The notes: generated by a model not told the origin, from the letters alone. Shown: positions 38,801-42,847, counted from the stretch's first letter. The stretch is DNA of 64,000 nucleotides from Trichomonas tenax (GCA_023091735.1 JALKBU010000010.1:81645-145644), one strand, 5' to 3'. Numbers and translations are program-made.

Positions 38801-38803
38801 CAT
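11810..38803 (-). CDS. Giant serine-rich repeat protein, 8997 residues, unknown family
   Basis: A single ORF of 26,994 bp from ATG at 38803-38801, no intron, about 1 MDa predicted. Residues 1 to about 170 look globular (hydrophobic strands and helices, e.g. NLNFFLVFSKGS, IICFVTKYTKHIPQLTY). Then come a basic/acidic linker (KPIPKKKVKKVK), short TLKSK/TIRSR repeats (about residues 600-1330), and a very long series of degenerate units of about 120-128 residues. Each unit contains an SLNSK strand, an ESLVSEVxxKKK-like block and an SQSxSKHEQ-like block. The C-terminus is Lys/Gln/Ser-rich. There is no signal peptide, TM segment or enzyme motif. Composition (Ser, Asp/Glu, Lys) suggests a disordered or fibrous, heavily phosphorylatable cytoskeletal or scaffold protein; that is inference. 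The upstream region has two TGNCATGTAAA words (38867, 38896). Confidence 0.85.
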   Translation of the reverse strand: MGSLTSSVSETEISSIIENESFWTDMETKSKANFQSITEDLQSKSNNLNFFLVFSKGSQSKPRIVSTKHLIICFVTKYTKHIPQLTYAISDYKGERYISIHLDESSFYNITNYVNKTRFFLNTDDFIQRICSLANNYDDILNQFIMDASKEIIIDIPQFAYASPINIDFSNLENSIESTSDIASEFQNDIINQIENNEIQSIELQNLDISSSFADPIPESDIKPIPKKKVKKVKSQARSVIPTNKPLSPEPTVSFGVYDSKSTKGFIDLSPLFVAPNSPITNFVPPKHQDSILLTPDQSTFADKMSVAKSHIDSIRDLQIDEPSPMDEEIIENVKTPQLRKKKQKKQAEAVEIEEPEIDNIDSIDDMMIQTLSDIPNADIMKLEKEERRNKIIQDLDNLVTLTDEGYFDQNKKRLKKSSQNDTSESLGLNEATNRNLDQMIFRGPDILNSSSINMSINEETKAKKTIVGSYLTNRKKSKNNKISLDARSRKAADDMNKSLERVLNDEKASKKGFYKSARKNFYESDEDAMDDDASVGDVMSVKSIKYHVSTSASKQSSRKSKKSIESSDSSDESDSYDFELTEKKISITRKRPTSSAASLASRKNKYRSSSLDDSESKPLKTKFTTQKNRSGSADDSDAGMLRSRGAEYKSGVTDDHFIRSRSADKYKGDNDDDDDNQTLKSRSANKYKDAADIDNKSPKSKFSMKYQATAEDMDDKTLKSKASRKTKESDSDDTTLKSKQGKKNNSSDDDFDITIKTRKSSLKPNKYSEALEEESDDEEIQTKPVASLRKHHNAKYEDEDNEIDSIESKKGKTKSSNATSAKTPRSRNAPFNESDSDEDNTLKSKNSCKSMKDNTSNSTLRSKSRAQAKDEMSFGNSIKSHNKYENEDDFEADDDNTIKSKYGAKDEKSYENNTDTIKSQNKYSRDNDTFDNSRVSTLRSKGGTKDEISYGNNNVSTIRSRNKFQMDDEDEEDNTSMKSKSRAVANDEMIFGDNTSTVRSRNRYTGTLGDADNEADTIYSRKQNRSHKSMSTISGTMGSRYNNNYTFNESAMDETLLSKINEQIESIAEDDDDRSSVRSRARKTGTATADRIENSLVSRKSMRNIQEFDAELMDETIITRINENVSSFTNTSDNTTLKSYARRNGTESRDVDQESIISHRQSVSSKIPTQQGSISTLVYRAHNRKSTDDEFDETMISRHHRTQNTTNGSEMSTMRTESRTRMTGTEDADNEADSMSTRNVSKNYRDYSSQLTGTFATRTFAKRDPTDESADDTLISRMRSQLDSSSSDESQDTMMTRNKVMETEYGSIEPNSVISLRQSRRNYIMSTRDHSKSFNSRLYQPNPRSKDESQQESIISRIRQHLDTDIDQDNTFNTIKYTREPSTSQSMSVTINSKRATRSGTEFDADISTMKTYNNSYENTLDESSNPSSILTMEHFRQGKESTTNEDLNTMKDETRSTTSSLSYLSTLGSDKFGRDLSSTDSDLPNLHTLGVDRSESESLDMSDDDLISKNKKKRDGSRTKSEMESIMTFQSRSSGVSSTSTTIATIDSMRGSKASSSVSQTGELTTGMTYSETSGRESMMDSIVSEAKRKGRPSNRQTEDLTIQTEMESHSTKTTSSMMDYSINSNLRSASTKSASTVPSTMITADSESYSSLSENEMSDTLVSDAKMKKNARDRTSESINIQSHLSVFSEPSLSKTSEGISVNSRFVSGRSSSSTMGDSTINSMSAISEDSETASLSDFDSLESEVGKKKKERETEQFSIISRQGNLFSDQSRSHTSEGMSINSALASHRSSSSKEMETTIESMKEESSSHISSLSDLESLETERDRRKKGKSEVSESIQMTSVKENLFSEVSTTTDPSQMVSNLSVVYDVSQDSSRIFGSVKSMANDSSSYESASTMETLDSEKRLKKLTSEQEVSSINSLISTKENLFSDHPSNISDSTASQSNVTHGGFSDVSTESNHDSIYSRKDIAFIPDSSGVTIDTLDSRIGDDSNQSLFSELDSIRSKTGKRNQKPKSNSQAGMSASDSSISNLSSRFSTASESAAGTSIESRMFVQAESKSEISSLNSNLDRFDSQSDVFVSDVESVKSTRKKQLAPREVSVSSKSEAFTLISGRSDFEESTTTGTDIESKMMRPLTEGSSISEIGSRLGSESASATGQQQSVISKHNPFKKDISVSEASADISNRSRLFDSDASTEKATESIESQVSKKYLVGTEHSSKDNSLSSKKPDESDFDNLDSSSMGGSVLATKDMSQSDKTVVDRELRSQFNMDQSTKSGLSTKLGSSMNRSFNVDSAIDIHSKIDGKPLSQESTTIQLDSTSSSQDHSDSRASKRSLMTRAELSKASAPTSESKSLITGDTTQPNTSSSTINLHSQMNEGNTVSTSNINTLTTDMCTGPSDSGIFIDSLISEVGERKRRELETSAKTEKSQLVSRPHSDEVFEVQSSMSGLDSRKFKSKQSEDSQNGNQIIAREMRLSDTSKTSTANTLMTKVSETIPTEEMISDSILDSLVSEVGQKKKARRDVSDSNFSKLSSKAPNTSSQVSISDSNFDIASRVNPKSQMGSATESFNLSSSTQSTVDSESVLESLVSDVSRKHAMKSSAGDSSVKTRKSVSISFTDSLSDIISQVNAKNKSGSESSSSSSMTLKTSRSETEQSSSISESLHTEGIVHAREGDNVSADMKSRGFDPSTLSPTGQSIISIIKARSNESTTTTQDLTTQSAHTSMLTDEQLESLASSAHFKKHRSVASNNSIKSRRGNASISASSVFNLLSRHMIMDSEPTMDDEPSSTTVSSRSKSSFTQPETSQTLVSNNKMKGREDGSMVDSLQSKGYNNSFDSKLESVKTRIEGNSDAESISTSTMLISERFSTTTDSLSTEHSKKLDKEAEKQQKAIAQDGVVQAGEAMLLLESEKSTTSSFWSSSILSKQEKEASSGAESTASLNSVAIAGVDDVIQGDSSIIDNKSLDEREPLHQSDEYYSYYSDYSSVGPETITVEKTQMPEHFAFNLSDNLSNIDSEEVTTEQIKQKRALYEQKVAAERATYTDSDYSSSITIESPSRVWNINNRDVELSFIGVTDTSEPNNTVSSITVNTEKITTASLSPSSLASKPVSDNVGYSTITTIESESGVKHGNMKFKNESSSCKPADTPSSISSSQQHLSELSSADQSVISMSQIQSKHEQENCEIESEVRPTGRDVKVDQFNSTTMTIKDKSFHAKESESESSMTSLNSRRFDEYPSDSVLESLVSEVEMKKRKRAKDSESKSRNAAGGPDSVISERGDLEDLSSATICVTSQSQSKSTHEQENEPSSERIQKQREVKPQSKSSTVALTTTNNESDHETEPSSISLNSKRIDVIDDSQLDSLMSEVAMKKKHKKQNESDVQSPNRTESPESIISERMGMSELSSMTQTVSSQSQSKSVHEQADSLSSDIQVPRELKVKADKSQSQSYQMQSQRIKADISESDSEDNISLNSKRIDVLDSSDMESLMSEVAIKKKLCKDDEDNKSRKMKTGPESDDSKQTAISEITSESFTMSGVSQSASKHEVPASIESDVQVRRDIKADKAKSESVSYQLVSQLGAKNLENSDSESTADSLNSMRVDIMDSSDMESLMSEVARHKKQRKMDDNHAANYKQKANPDSIISEKQGISELSSQSQTVSSQSHSKSVHEQKNLLSSDVPQPREIQNVQAAKSESISYKFSSEKIHKSISSSDINDSDMTLNSQRIDVLESSDMESLMSEVSQKKKQSKSDADDVSRRFKPKVGPQSIVSVQLNTSELSSQSFTVSGVNQSSSKHEAPPSVVSEDTTQKIRRDLKSKSSVSESTTFNMTSEHPAASESSSSVAESSITLNSVRAQDAYEISDLDSLVSEVAQRNRRNDDKSVSQVQRMANVVPTYIISEAQHLLDLDSELDSESFTVSGVGQSASKHEAPPSEVSEDTAQEIRRDLKSKSSVSESTNFYMASERHFRDESSSSIAKSSITLNSARAENASEVSDLDSLMSEVAKRHKASDISEAEKSHKVCAGQESVQASKIDVSELSSHSISVTSASQSQARHEQENDIESDIPMRRDIKQQAVPVSESISFKMQSEKLQANMSESILDESEITLNSKRADEYTSSGDDLESLMSEVAMKRKGDKSINDKKSFKSRAEPMSIQSEKKVVSELDSHDETASMMSQSQSKHEQADSISEEKFIPVKVQARQRSVSESVKLNSEFNANSLISEEPESSMTLLNSRMEKYTDSFASEGESLMSKVAMKKKAKDLNENKSEMKSLNEPKSINMQPAFYDELSSSSITQSRKSSVISMHEAENSDDKSSSIVRPAQQKKRDIDASSDIELKSQIADKGAHMDESELEAKSIFTRNSESSSNMSESELDSLHSEVYLGRQNCKDLFTKEEAKQRNQPESIIELQQVHDELDSSITTVSNVSIAELKHEQSNSMSSSSCNVPRMRVVKNQSDEGSNMTNLSSHINKAGKSLYESQVDCEDESTLNSKLESVSDEISILESLASENSPIKKREVNESEQDANRKPRNQPNLQHSEQSEISELDSLSVTVTSQSESISKHEMADEISDEDGVKVNPVARAAYQSSQSSSMNIDSKRGKFQKSQASDDESSISFTLNSARFDSSNEESELQSIVSRREKPANDKNKGLSNIDLINRKPKNESESLTARRTVDDSLSSVSQTVSSISESQSRHEQSNIDSSSDSKRIVVSKSEVTEPSVSVKLVSEHIGHSSESSDLSTTINIHSEQPSLFYSDVTTSDSEMDRFGNQKAIPADKLNLQVKNGRKQVKESLLSVYQENYDAKYASEDPSSFFSEAITPQSGDSESTVLSIRSKVDRYQPEYSESYTDTSSASASQIMIDASTTKNSTRFSFNLSDNSQHTVDQTISESEIEKQIKDRRYNYFINQNEASSVGQSIQSGEDSMMMEVERDVSSFSGDMFYAASTDSSSALKTQSKSNSFTIQSEMKDKSVHNELSGSTMSLASKFQGADESDATMTSDSAMSSLVSEQYYHRANMLVEDQDSKSKPKEQSRSRVKYNMGEEDLSSSNKSVATGEQSNSMHMMSNDESSSSEIRPTIQKTIKKGSEDESIDITSKVSKAAKKDESVSEMKSLASKLDSESTSSSISEMDSLASEGLAKRDGRTISEQKLENKDKAEPVSISASRTVYEEMDSSNVTESVKSQSVSKHMMSNDETSESKPTIRRVQQKNREMSSDIDELESKVSENKAIISESDEIKSLRSEMIMPIETDTQMDSLVSDFKPVKQSLKDAEDNNQLNRKDKEAPRSENRSRMYIESVNSDEETASDMSQSTSKHLQENSIEDEETVSNVKQVRNIKNDESSIVESTISSQKHKKPAEEDFESSDISINSKGTLNDLQTDSYSHLSSLVSDYKVKKSHHLDRMNQEQRENGKIKGEPQSQSESHVDVESLPSSNKTMASVSQSTSRHEKSNSETDNSSQQVVRRGAPSVASESSDFTFKSERGAQKQESSFLSSDPISLNSKAMRVNSSESVLESIVSQNEPVAHKRKRKIMNQNELNKERLPPFSEERACQILDEVSSNTMDTTTVSVNKSNHMASNSESSESTSTNRHLHSKQVSYKSEEFESIESKQYGDNKSETSESSTMNSLVSSRISASTETSVLESNVSEANHQARKKKRIKKKVNIEGFKDKAEPPSFSESRDVLDDASNTATVTSVSMNKDEHSQTNSNSTQEISTSKKRHKVKKSVASESTINELNSYKAIPGSSSDTSDGSISLNSRSNTAESFKSSDLLSNIDSIKSANESMKRKKVRKTKNTDAVNHVDRAEPVSRESSRQLFESIQSTSDDVTNASQSRHSTANSEFNDITKPTTATRTHTLNQDNSSISELRSAIRDNSTRRGNAEVSKEISLASKLSSPPLEGTDSVFSSLVSEGPKGYRYQPRALAEPKKELKDKDAPKSEVRSTFYVGSLSSESNTQSGVSNDNSAHMQAASSDDEDSIPKQRKFKKVKADDSFISELRSSMRHGGNFSLDAEDPQSGSISLNSKLGLVSDSITSSVSALNSLESEGKPGTFHAKHLKDTQQNALKDKENPKSITRSQMTIDSEPTMDASESNISNSQSKHNQANSSEDEDSIPKVQKKRAVKGSESSITELTSVKVPKGVLQKAEKQSDSSSLFTRNSSSVSDSESTMDSLVSDYHARKHLDINSQQLDKNNLKDKDAPRSEIRSRIYVDSLRSDENTESGIFQTISDHSEGLTGEADDEETISEIKQTRAPRSDESTVDEIKSERVNKTKTQQPSESKSVSLLTKNSSEYEDESTFDSLQSEFTPGCRHSKMNDVPQGEAKKKDKEYQMSEYKNQSILESLDTQTNSVTPQSQNISKHSQSNDLDEDEVSSNRQVRNARDIVSEKSSVKDIQSQRQVTEESISSDTSDPKSLQSLPVDESTVTEPELESLMSDVTMKKRNQDKKQSQDPQVRKLKDNEALKSFSSSIKVIDSAQSESMTLTSVSQSISHHMQEHSSDSDDDSHPRVRNAESMVSQTSSVKNIESVRQSRESSKVSETAENPSSLASHKEDFIDSESTLESLVSEAPHLRRSKEDSMQKVPREAARKNKEAPLSEMKSKSFIDSIATETQTESDVSQSKSYHSQANDEDYDSDSNEDRIREIVLSETSSVKDLTTERMSRQSDKSDITSKTISMKSRLSSASSETSELESLVSERIQMNRREDKRGNEIPQKDGNKKVKESPLSEEINREIIDSLDSTKHTESGVSQSQSKHMQDAYIEDEDIAREIKEIHQAKSESAEITELHSESPRPQKQNNISLASKDESQSLLSLNSNVDSDEVSTLSSLVSENSPNRHLTNIKDDGSKAEYKDKESIKSYQKYRTFNDSIDTESASESGVSNSQSQHIQETSIDEEIVRDVRKTRAMKTDSSAISELRSERPVPKQAKSDNKSELISSQTKSLLSQQNSISDSESESTLSSLESENQPGHHLMNAKTDKSQQEHKDRDSIKSYQKNRTFNESIESDTYTASNVSNSMSQHMQEASNDDEEVVRDIKKQQHAKSDSDEISELRSERKKQEQYHNDQSTTSSIISRMKSSEDSSASDDETSFMSSLVSEFSPLHHKYNAKDDKSQQEHKNNDSIKSFQKNRTFNESLDSHTYRASNVSNSESKHVQSGSNDDIVRNIQHQHKTKSDSEDISELRSERPRQTSKSDKSLHSESISLASQQEADDESLSSSSDESRLSSLVSENSPARHHRAKDQCDAHQKRKENESIKSIQKSRHYVDSDDTRTETASYISTSRHSQDASIADDDDDVNRDNAIDRGLKSESSKSSVTDLKSTHSVKNPDSSVSDKSASSSISILTKDSEIKSANDLLESLQSTFIGHKDIKKSDLDNKQQAKKSLDSVKSVPKHRTFVDDSDTLDETVTSVSQSTSSHMQSASSDGYHCDNRKRDLSHHSIVSESDVPSTLQSDHEAYIADRQSKLRSKSSTQSYVLSTSLHSGAEQIFESDLSELQSLASTGSPLSPPKSNAGRDTQDIAVKRRERDPREPSVDSDRNVFSSVTSQNETVTSISQSTSRHEQSNAVADNSSSSKQVQRHISTSVPSESISFTLKSVQKVPTSESEENDTISLATQQESQTSDEISELKSFVIKAHAAHYQEKSLEESQTKRKYVSAPPSRESVISHIDSLSSSENTVSHISGPESIHMQSNSNESSSSQVVKQKKRDAQASQSESLSIKSDIKNKNAKKSSSSSEDEDHKSETVSLMSKNLSSETEVTSDIESLVSEMAPGVRKVASLPNDDSSQVNQKNNSVPMSFDKDQMHIDSTESQSFTESGVSNSMNNHMKSNSESTSTSQPSKQKVQKREIDSESKSAKIESQRSENSSKNEDVTESFSLNTQKSVAQSELESTESAMESLQSFKQKPEKASREDIEDEINEKRVGKNEPISEGKTRSFVDEMSSYSVTVSDVFRATSSHEASNTISEDAVPRENVKQRHVKSESVINDITSAKSLNTVQDQTQFSTTISLNTEGIIAPSTEASDIESIHSAHISPVKHFESKKKDEVENKHKNNPQSISESRSRSNINESLDSTSAQSVSIYSQSQSVHEQSNDQSSVSRSKSSRRHVKKPKNESESLSVSINTEKASMSILAPTWPSASSVVSLQMRDEAPETLETQSISSIASEVKRKKKRKVRKNASSEIAHKEKLDQVSVSAVQTNPSDNVTESVSTSSVFISSSSTHNALNSSQSQSTSQSSRRRKSHQDETQSSKSINEPIRSEHVQQMKSSSNTLQESSEITEVDTMISTLDSSRAPNSIQWTDSSLSSRSRRRLQKGQSSTSSSSSVSDNVSLISQCFVVIDDFSIVSDSEEHPIASVFSDSDFSDSDEDDSNTIETLNSKREESIDTEEYFSSTADSIMTAEFKHVPYDKKEIESSTKSQSYSYSTTSEKIPKKKSPESKELEHIGHYNEAMSTVSSEINISTSREYAEEEEIPEEQVVEQQKPEEEERHETTESSFIPDELRSQLSVHDTYTSSSSTSYTVSTGMQSIVSEAKSLDTSRREALFSSVESSKSVELASANRFDSEWSDKTSSNIDSAISLDTKKESEAIEVSTSTQKSKQESLQSEVRKEKDFDSSKFDSSLTERSSSKFPPPPPFLDNLSDVSVYHKLAERRWFSAVDNVDSDLSVETMSSKTESTISRPIDNSLSTLGSSSISTVIMPPREESSSYTKSASDITSIESVKASPMPEKSISDAFETTSESFNLTTEGSTTTDTTPVPTNEEASEEISLGTEDNRPFFIEFVSYSVDKTSIISQEKRLPKLPKELKDESFIAAAKSVSTDTPTAINSFPSSATSSTSSLSTQSSKRRVKKHLSEKTPVESSVSKVFNPEVPTTTSMSKSTTTASKSSTSTSSKSSKKSDIRSIATESINLSFPSMDSSDQAQDQISSMRSQHGKKKRREMSSGTDEIISLNSPSEETLHSTIKKKKHAPQPQQQSKQRKSTQQHPKHEQENQKSADESSPLPSLGSSLHSLDLSSSN
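14340..34080 (-). repeat. Degenerate ~125-residue tandem repeats inside the giant gene
   Basis: The block (L/M)(E/D)SL(V/M)SEV-x-KKK recurs about 50 times by eye, from near nt 34060 to near 14340. Successive copies checked at about 27600, 27980, 28340 and 28720 are 360-380 bp apart (120-127 residues). Between blocks lie a second conserved motif (TVSSQSQSKSVHEQ or NSQSQHIQE type), a basic RRDIK-type motif and an SLNSKR-type motif. Early copies are SEV-KKK rich. Later copies change to SLVSEN-SPxxHH with SIKSYQKNRTFNES between blocks, so sub-families occupy successive segments, as expected from local unit duplication. Confidence 0.8.
34800..37000 (-). repeat. Short TLKSK/TIRSR repeats in the N-terminal part of the giant gene
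   Basis: Roughly 20-35-residue units alternate an acidic run (DDDDN, ESDSDE, DADNEAD) with T-(L/I/V)-(K/R)-S-(K/R) and a basic/aromatic piece (SANKYKD, RNKFQ, RNRYTG). They precede the 125-residue repeats and differ in period from them. The alternation of acidic and basic blocks may promote lateral self-association (inference). Confidence 0.7.
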
Positions 38804-39239
38804 ATAACTCCCTTGGTTTTGTAAAATTTTGTAAATTTTTGTATATTTTGATCAAAAATTTTTTTCTGACATGTAAATGTCGAATTATAGGATTTTGGCA
38901 TGTAAAAACTCCCTTTTTATTTAGACTTCCCCTGTTTAATTTGAGGGGGATCGATCGTGAAAAGACATTTATATTCATCTACAATATGTGCTTCAATAAT
39001 TACTAACAGTTGAATCCGAATAATCGATTCATTAAGCTGGATTTCAATAATTGAGTTCATCACCATTTTTTTATGAGAGAGTTCATCTGGGTATTTGAAA
39101 ATTCTTACATTGAACGCATACTTCACAGGACAACGTGTACGTTGGAGAAAGAATATCATCTCACTTTTTTAATCTGAATATGGGTTGGGCTGCAAATCTT
39201 CATTATGCATTTGCAGATACAAATGAAGGGGGTGTTTTG
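38804..39239. other. Promoter side of the giant gene with palindromic and TGNCATGTAAA motifs
   Basis: TGACATGTAAA (38867-38877) and TGGCATGTAAA (38896-38906) lie 64 and 93 bp upstream of the giant gene ATG. An inverted repeat with arms CCCCT and AGGGG spans 38929-38948. Beyond about 38950 the minus strand has further open but unassigned coding-like pieces. No RNA gene was recognised. Confidence 0.45.
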
Positions 39240-40050
39240 GTGTTTTAGATGATGGACCGTTGCCCTCTTTAGCTTTAGGTTTAATAGCTGGTTGGAGGTC
39301 ATGAAGCTCTGTTAGATCAATAACACAAGCATCGCAAGATGTAAGGAGTGTGTGTTAAGTGTATGAAAACCTTCAGCAGTGTTCAATGAAGCCTCAGCAG
39401 CATAGATGTCTTCCTTGCTGTAAGCACAGCGATATTTATCCTTCTTGCAAGAGATTCTCTTGACAAGATTCAATCTCATATGCTTAACTTTTGAACACCA
39501 GTATGCCTCAAATGCGAACTGGTAACCTAGGAGAAAGCAGATTCACCAAAGGAGTTTTCCAACCCAACTCTGATAAAACTTTATTGCGAATGGCTCTTCA
39601 TGAAATAAGAATCCTAAGAATAATACTCTGATATTTGGGCAATATACTTTATATTCGGCATGTGTATAGTGATCATGATCCTTTTCATCATTGTATATTT
39701 CAATTTCAAACTGTTTGAGCTTCTTTTTAGTATCTTCATCGATGTTGTAATAAATTTTGCAAACAGCAATGATGATATATGTCCCCATGAGGCGAATTGA
39801 GCTGCTGTCCTCTCGACAAGATTCATATTTGAAGTATTTAGAGTTGGTCGATGTAACTACTTCTTTTATGTAATCCTCATATTCAATATTGCCATTATCA
39901 TCTGTTCTTACAATGACACTATCTTCATGATGTGATGACTTTGAGTGGAATTTAATAATAGGAAGTTGATCCCTATTTCTATATATTACATTAAAAAATC
40001 TTGCCGAGTTAATCTCTGATGAAATATTTGACGAACTGTAATATGTGGGT
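39240..40050 (-). pseudogene. Eroded protein-coding gene of unknown family
   Basis: On the minus strand an ATG-less frame from about 40050 to 39546 has good amino-acid composition (e.g. SVIVRTDDNGNIEYEDYIKE, EFEIYNDEKDHDHYTHAEYK-like stretch, FLGFLFHEEPFAIKFYQ). It meets an in-frame TGA at 39545-39543 and then continues in the same frame to about 39312 (FEAYWCSKVKHMRLNLVKR, YSKEDIYAAEASLNTAEGF). Protein-like sequence carries on in another frame to about 39240 (DACVIDLTELHDLQPAIK). This is an inactivated gene with at least one stop and one frameshift. I do not recognise the family; a mobile-element origin is possible but unproven. Confidence 0.5.
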
Positions 40051-40789
40051 CAGCTGGTCATGGTTTGTTGCAGCATATGTCGAAAGGAAAGATAAGGGAG
40101 ATAAAATCTAATCCGATCAAAACATAAGAAGCAATTGCTGTGCAACGATGTCAGAAGTCCATATCCTACATTAATGCAGCAACAGCAAAAGAATGTGAAT
40201 AGTATGTCTAATGCTTCTTTTTACACAAAGGAATCATTTGAGCAATAATGTTAGGAATCATCAACACTCCAGCGAAGTAACATGGAAAGAAGTTGATCCC
40301 TGGAATTTGATTTTGTCAAAAATCCCACTTCTATTCGATCTTAAATCCGACCCTCAATAATTATCAAGATCCGATTTGACGGATTTCAGATAACTCAATT
40401 TTGAGTCTCCAACAGCCGCTTGAGAATACATGGATTTTCTAACCATAATTAGTAGCAAGTCTCGCACTATCATAATATCATGGAATTTATTCTTAATTTT
40501 CTCTCTTTAAAATAAGGTTGAATAAAAAAAAGTGTAATCCCTTGAAAATTGCGAAAATTGGCAAAAATATAAATCCGTTGTTTTCTTTGAAATTTGTTTG
40601 AATTCTTTGTTATTATGGATAACAAATGAGGTAGGAGAGATGAGACATTCGAGCCGATTTCCAGATATGAAATTTCAGAAAGTTGCATATGTTTAATAAG
40701 TATATTGATTCCTCTTAATATATATGAGATGGTATTATTCTAAGCAATTTTAACATGTTTTTGTGAGAGTCAATGAGAAAATAACTTTC
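40051..40789. other. Spacer with scattered coding-like fragments
   Basis: Short frames of protein-like composition occur on both strands (for instance a plus-strand stretch near 40260-40360 reading EVTWKEVDPWNLILSKIPLL), but none has a start or useful length. Probably degraded gene debris. Confidence 0.35.
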
Positions 40790-40984
40790 CTTAAACAATT
40801 TATTCTTATATAGATTACATGATTTTATTATTTTCAATATATGAAGCATAATAAAGTGGTGTGCGTCCATCTCCTTGATGAATCCTCTTTGCATCGATGT
40901 CTTTGCATTTCCTAAGAGACCATTGCCTGTTATATTGTCTACAATCTTATGTAATATTTGATTTTGGTGCGATATTAATGTCAT
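40790..40984 (-). pseudogene. Ankyrin-repeat relic
   Basis: On the minus strand, in a frame other than the longest ORF here, the sequence reads DIDAKRIHQGDGRTPLYYAS, a standard ankyrin-repeat core (DGRTPLxxA), followed by YIENNK and then stops. It is the remnant of one or two repeats of a trichomonad ankyrin gene and has no start of its own. Confidence 0.6.
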
Positions 40985-41059
40985 TTAATTGCAAATGAAT
41001 CATTTGAAAATTTGATATCATACAATACAAACATTTTATTTAGACTAACATACATTTGA

Positions 41060-42847
41060 TTATTTCTTTTGGAGCTTGGCTTTCATTGTTTCAAAGCGAG
41101 CATCATATTCAGCCTTCATTTCATCAACTTGTTCTTTAAGTCTCTTGTTTTTGGCTTCTGTGATTTCCTTTCTTGCAAGCACTAAAGCTGCTTCAAATTT
41201 CGCATGATATTCTTCTTCTAATTTCGCTCTTAATTCTTTTTCAGTCTGCTTTTTTATTTCATTTTCTTCTGTTGGTTTCTTTTGATCTCTTATTCTGTCA
41301 TTTATCATCTGTCTCTGAATAATATTTTGGTACTTCTTTCTCGTTTCTTTTTCACGCTCATACTTCGCTGTCATATTCGTTAATTTTTCTCCTAAAAGTA
41401 TACACGCACTCTGTGATTCCTGAAGTTCAGTCTGTGCTTTCAATAGATCGTGCTGAGCATTAGAAAGATCGGCTTTGAGTTTCTCATTTTCTTGTGAAAT
41501 CTTTGAATGTTGTTTCTTATATCCTAATATTTCTCTTTGTGATGATATTTTAAATTTTTTGAGTTCTGTTTGAGCTTCATTTAACTGTTGAAGCAAATTC
41601 TGCTCCTTCCATCGGAACATATCATGAACCTGATCCAAACCTTTTAAACTTTTCTCTTCTTCTATATCATTGAACAATTTAGCTTCTTTTAAAACCAACT
41701 TTTTCGATAACAAATCAACGCTTTGTTCAACTTCAGTATAATGTTTATCCAATACTGCAAATCTTTCTTTTTCAAGTTCAAATTCGTGTCTTTCAGCATT
41801 TAGTTTCTCTCTTTCTATATCCATCTGTGTTCTAGCATCTTTTAGTTTGTCTACTTGCCTCTTTAATTTCATCCAACCTTCGTCGATTTGATCTCTTTCT
41901 TGCTTGAAAGATTCATGAATTTTCGCGAGTTCTGTTTTCCTTTCCTTGATTTCGTGCTCTGATTGGATGAGGGCCTTTCTAAGCATTTCGACGTCATTCT
42001 GTTCTTCCTTCAATTGCTGTTGAAGAAGAATATGTTCTTCTTTATCTGCGAGATATTGAGAAAAATTCTTTTCGAACTTACTTCTTGCCTCATCGAATAA
42101 TGCCTTTTCTTCTTGAAGTCTCTTTTGTTGTACAGTGAGGACTGCTCTTTCATGTTCTATGAACACAGCTTCGGTATTCGCATCTCTTTCTGGTTTTTCG
42201 CCCATGTATTTCTTCGACATTTCATAGACCGCTTTTTCTTCATCAAACGCTTCTTTTTGTCGCTGAAATGTTGCTAATTGCTCTTTCAACTTGTTCCTAT
42301 CTGCTTCTATTTCGTTTCTTAACGCATTCACATCTTGGCTTCCTGTTTGATCTTTGTTTAATTGTTGTAAAGTTTGTTCGAGTTGATTTTGCGTTAATTC
42401 AAGTTGCTCTCTAAGAAGTGTCTCTTGGAGAACCATACCGCTCTTTTCTTGAATATAACTGTTGAAATATTTTTGATATTTTTCTTCTTTTTCGCGTAAA
42501 GATTTATCTTGGAACTCAATCATTTTCTTTTCGACTTCTAAGCGTTCTTGTTGGTATTTTACTGCTTCTTCACGTTTAGAAACAGCAGCAAAATTTTTAT
42601 TTGTTCTATTTCGTAATTCTTCGAGCTCTTTAGTTTCTTGTTCGAGTTTCTTCTTTGTTTCAATTATTTCTAGATTCTGTTTATCGATTTCTGCTTGTTT
42701 TTCTTCGAGTTGTTTTAAAACATTTTCAACTTCTTCCTTTTTTGGAAGAGGCTTCTCTTCTTTGGGTTCTTCTACGGCCATAAGAAGCTCATTTTTCTGA
42801 AGAATAGTAGTCTTTGGTGCTGAAAAAAGGCCAAAATTTCTTGTCAT
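41060..42847 (-). CDS. Long coiled-coil protein
   Basis: 595 residues from ATG at 42847-42845. After a short N-terminal tail (about 1-30, FGLFSAPKTT), nearly the whole protein is charged heptad sequence rich in Glu, Lys, Gln and Leu (VENVLKQLEEKQAEIDKQN onward, ending AEYDARFETMKAKLQKK). This predicts an extended parallel coiled coil of several hundred residues. There is no motor, membrane or enzymatic domain. Such proteins in trichomonads often belong to the cytoskeleton (axostyle, costa, basal-body fibres), but sequence alone does not say which. The intact start, stop and uniform composition make it a real gene. Confidence 0.8.
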   Translation of the reverse strand: MTRNFGLFSAPKTTILQKNELLMAVEEPKEEKPLPKKEEVENVLKQLEEKQAEIDKQNLEIIETKKKLEQETKELEELRNRTNKNFAAVSKREEAVKYQQERLEVEKKMIEFQDKSLREKEEKYQKYFNSYIQEKSGMVLQETLLREQLELTQNQLEQTLQQLNKDQTGSQDVNALRNEIEADRNKLKEQLATFQRQKEAFDEEKAVYEMSKKYMGEKPERDANTEAVFIEHERAVLTVQQKRLQEEKALFDEARSKFEKNFSQYLADKEEHILLQQQLKEEQNDVEMLRKALIQSEHEIKERKTELAKIHESFKQERDQIDEGWMKLKRQVDKLKDARTQMDIEREKLNAERHEFELEKERFAVLDKHYTEVEQSVDLLSKKLVLKEAKLFNDIEEEKSLKGLDQVHDMFRWKEQNLLQQLNEAQTELKKFKISSQREILGYKKQHSKISQENEKLKADLSNAQHDLLKAQTELQESQSACILLGEKLTNMTAKYEREKETRKKYQNIIQRQMINDRIRDQKKPTEENEIKKQTEKELRAKLEEEYHAKFEAALVLARKEITEAKNKRLKEQVDEMKAEYDARFETMKAKLQKK

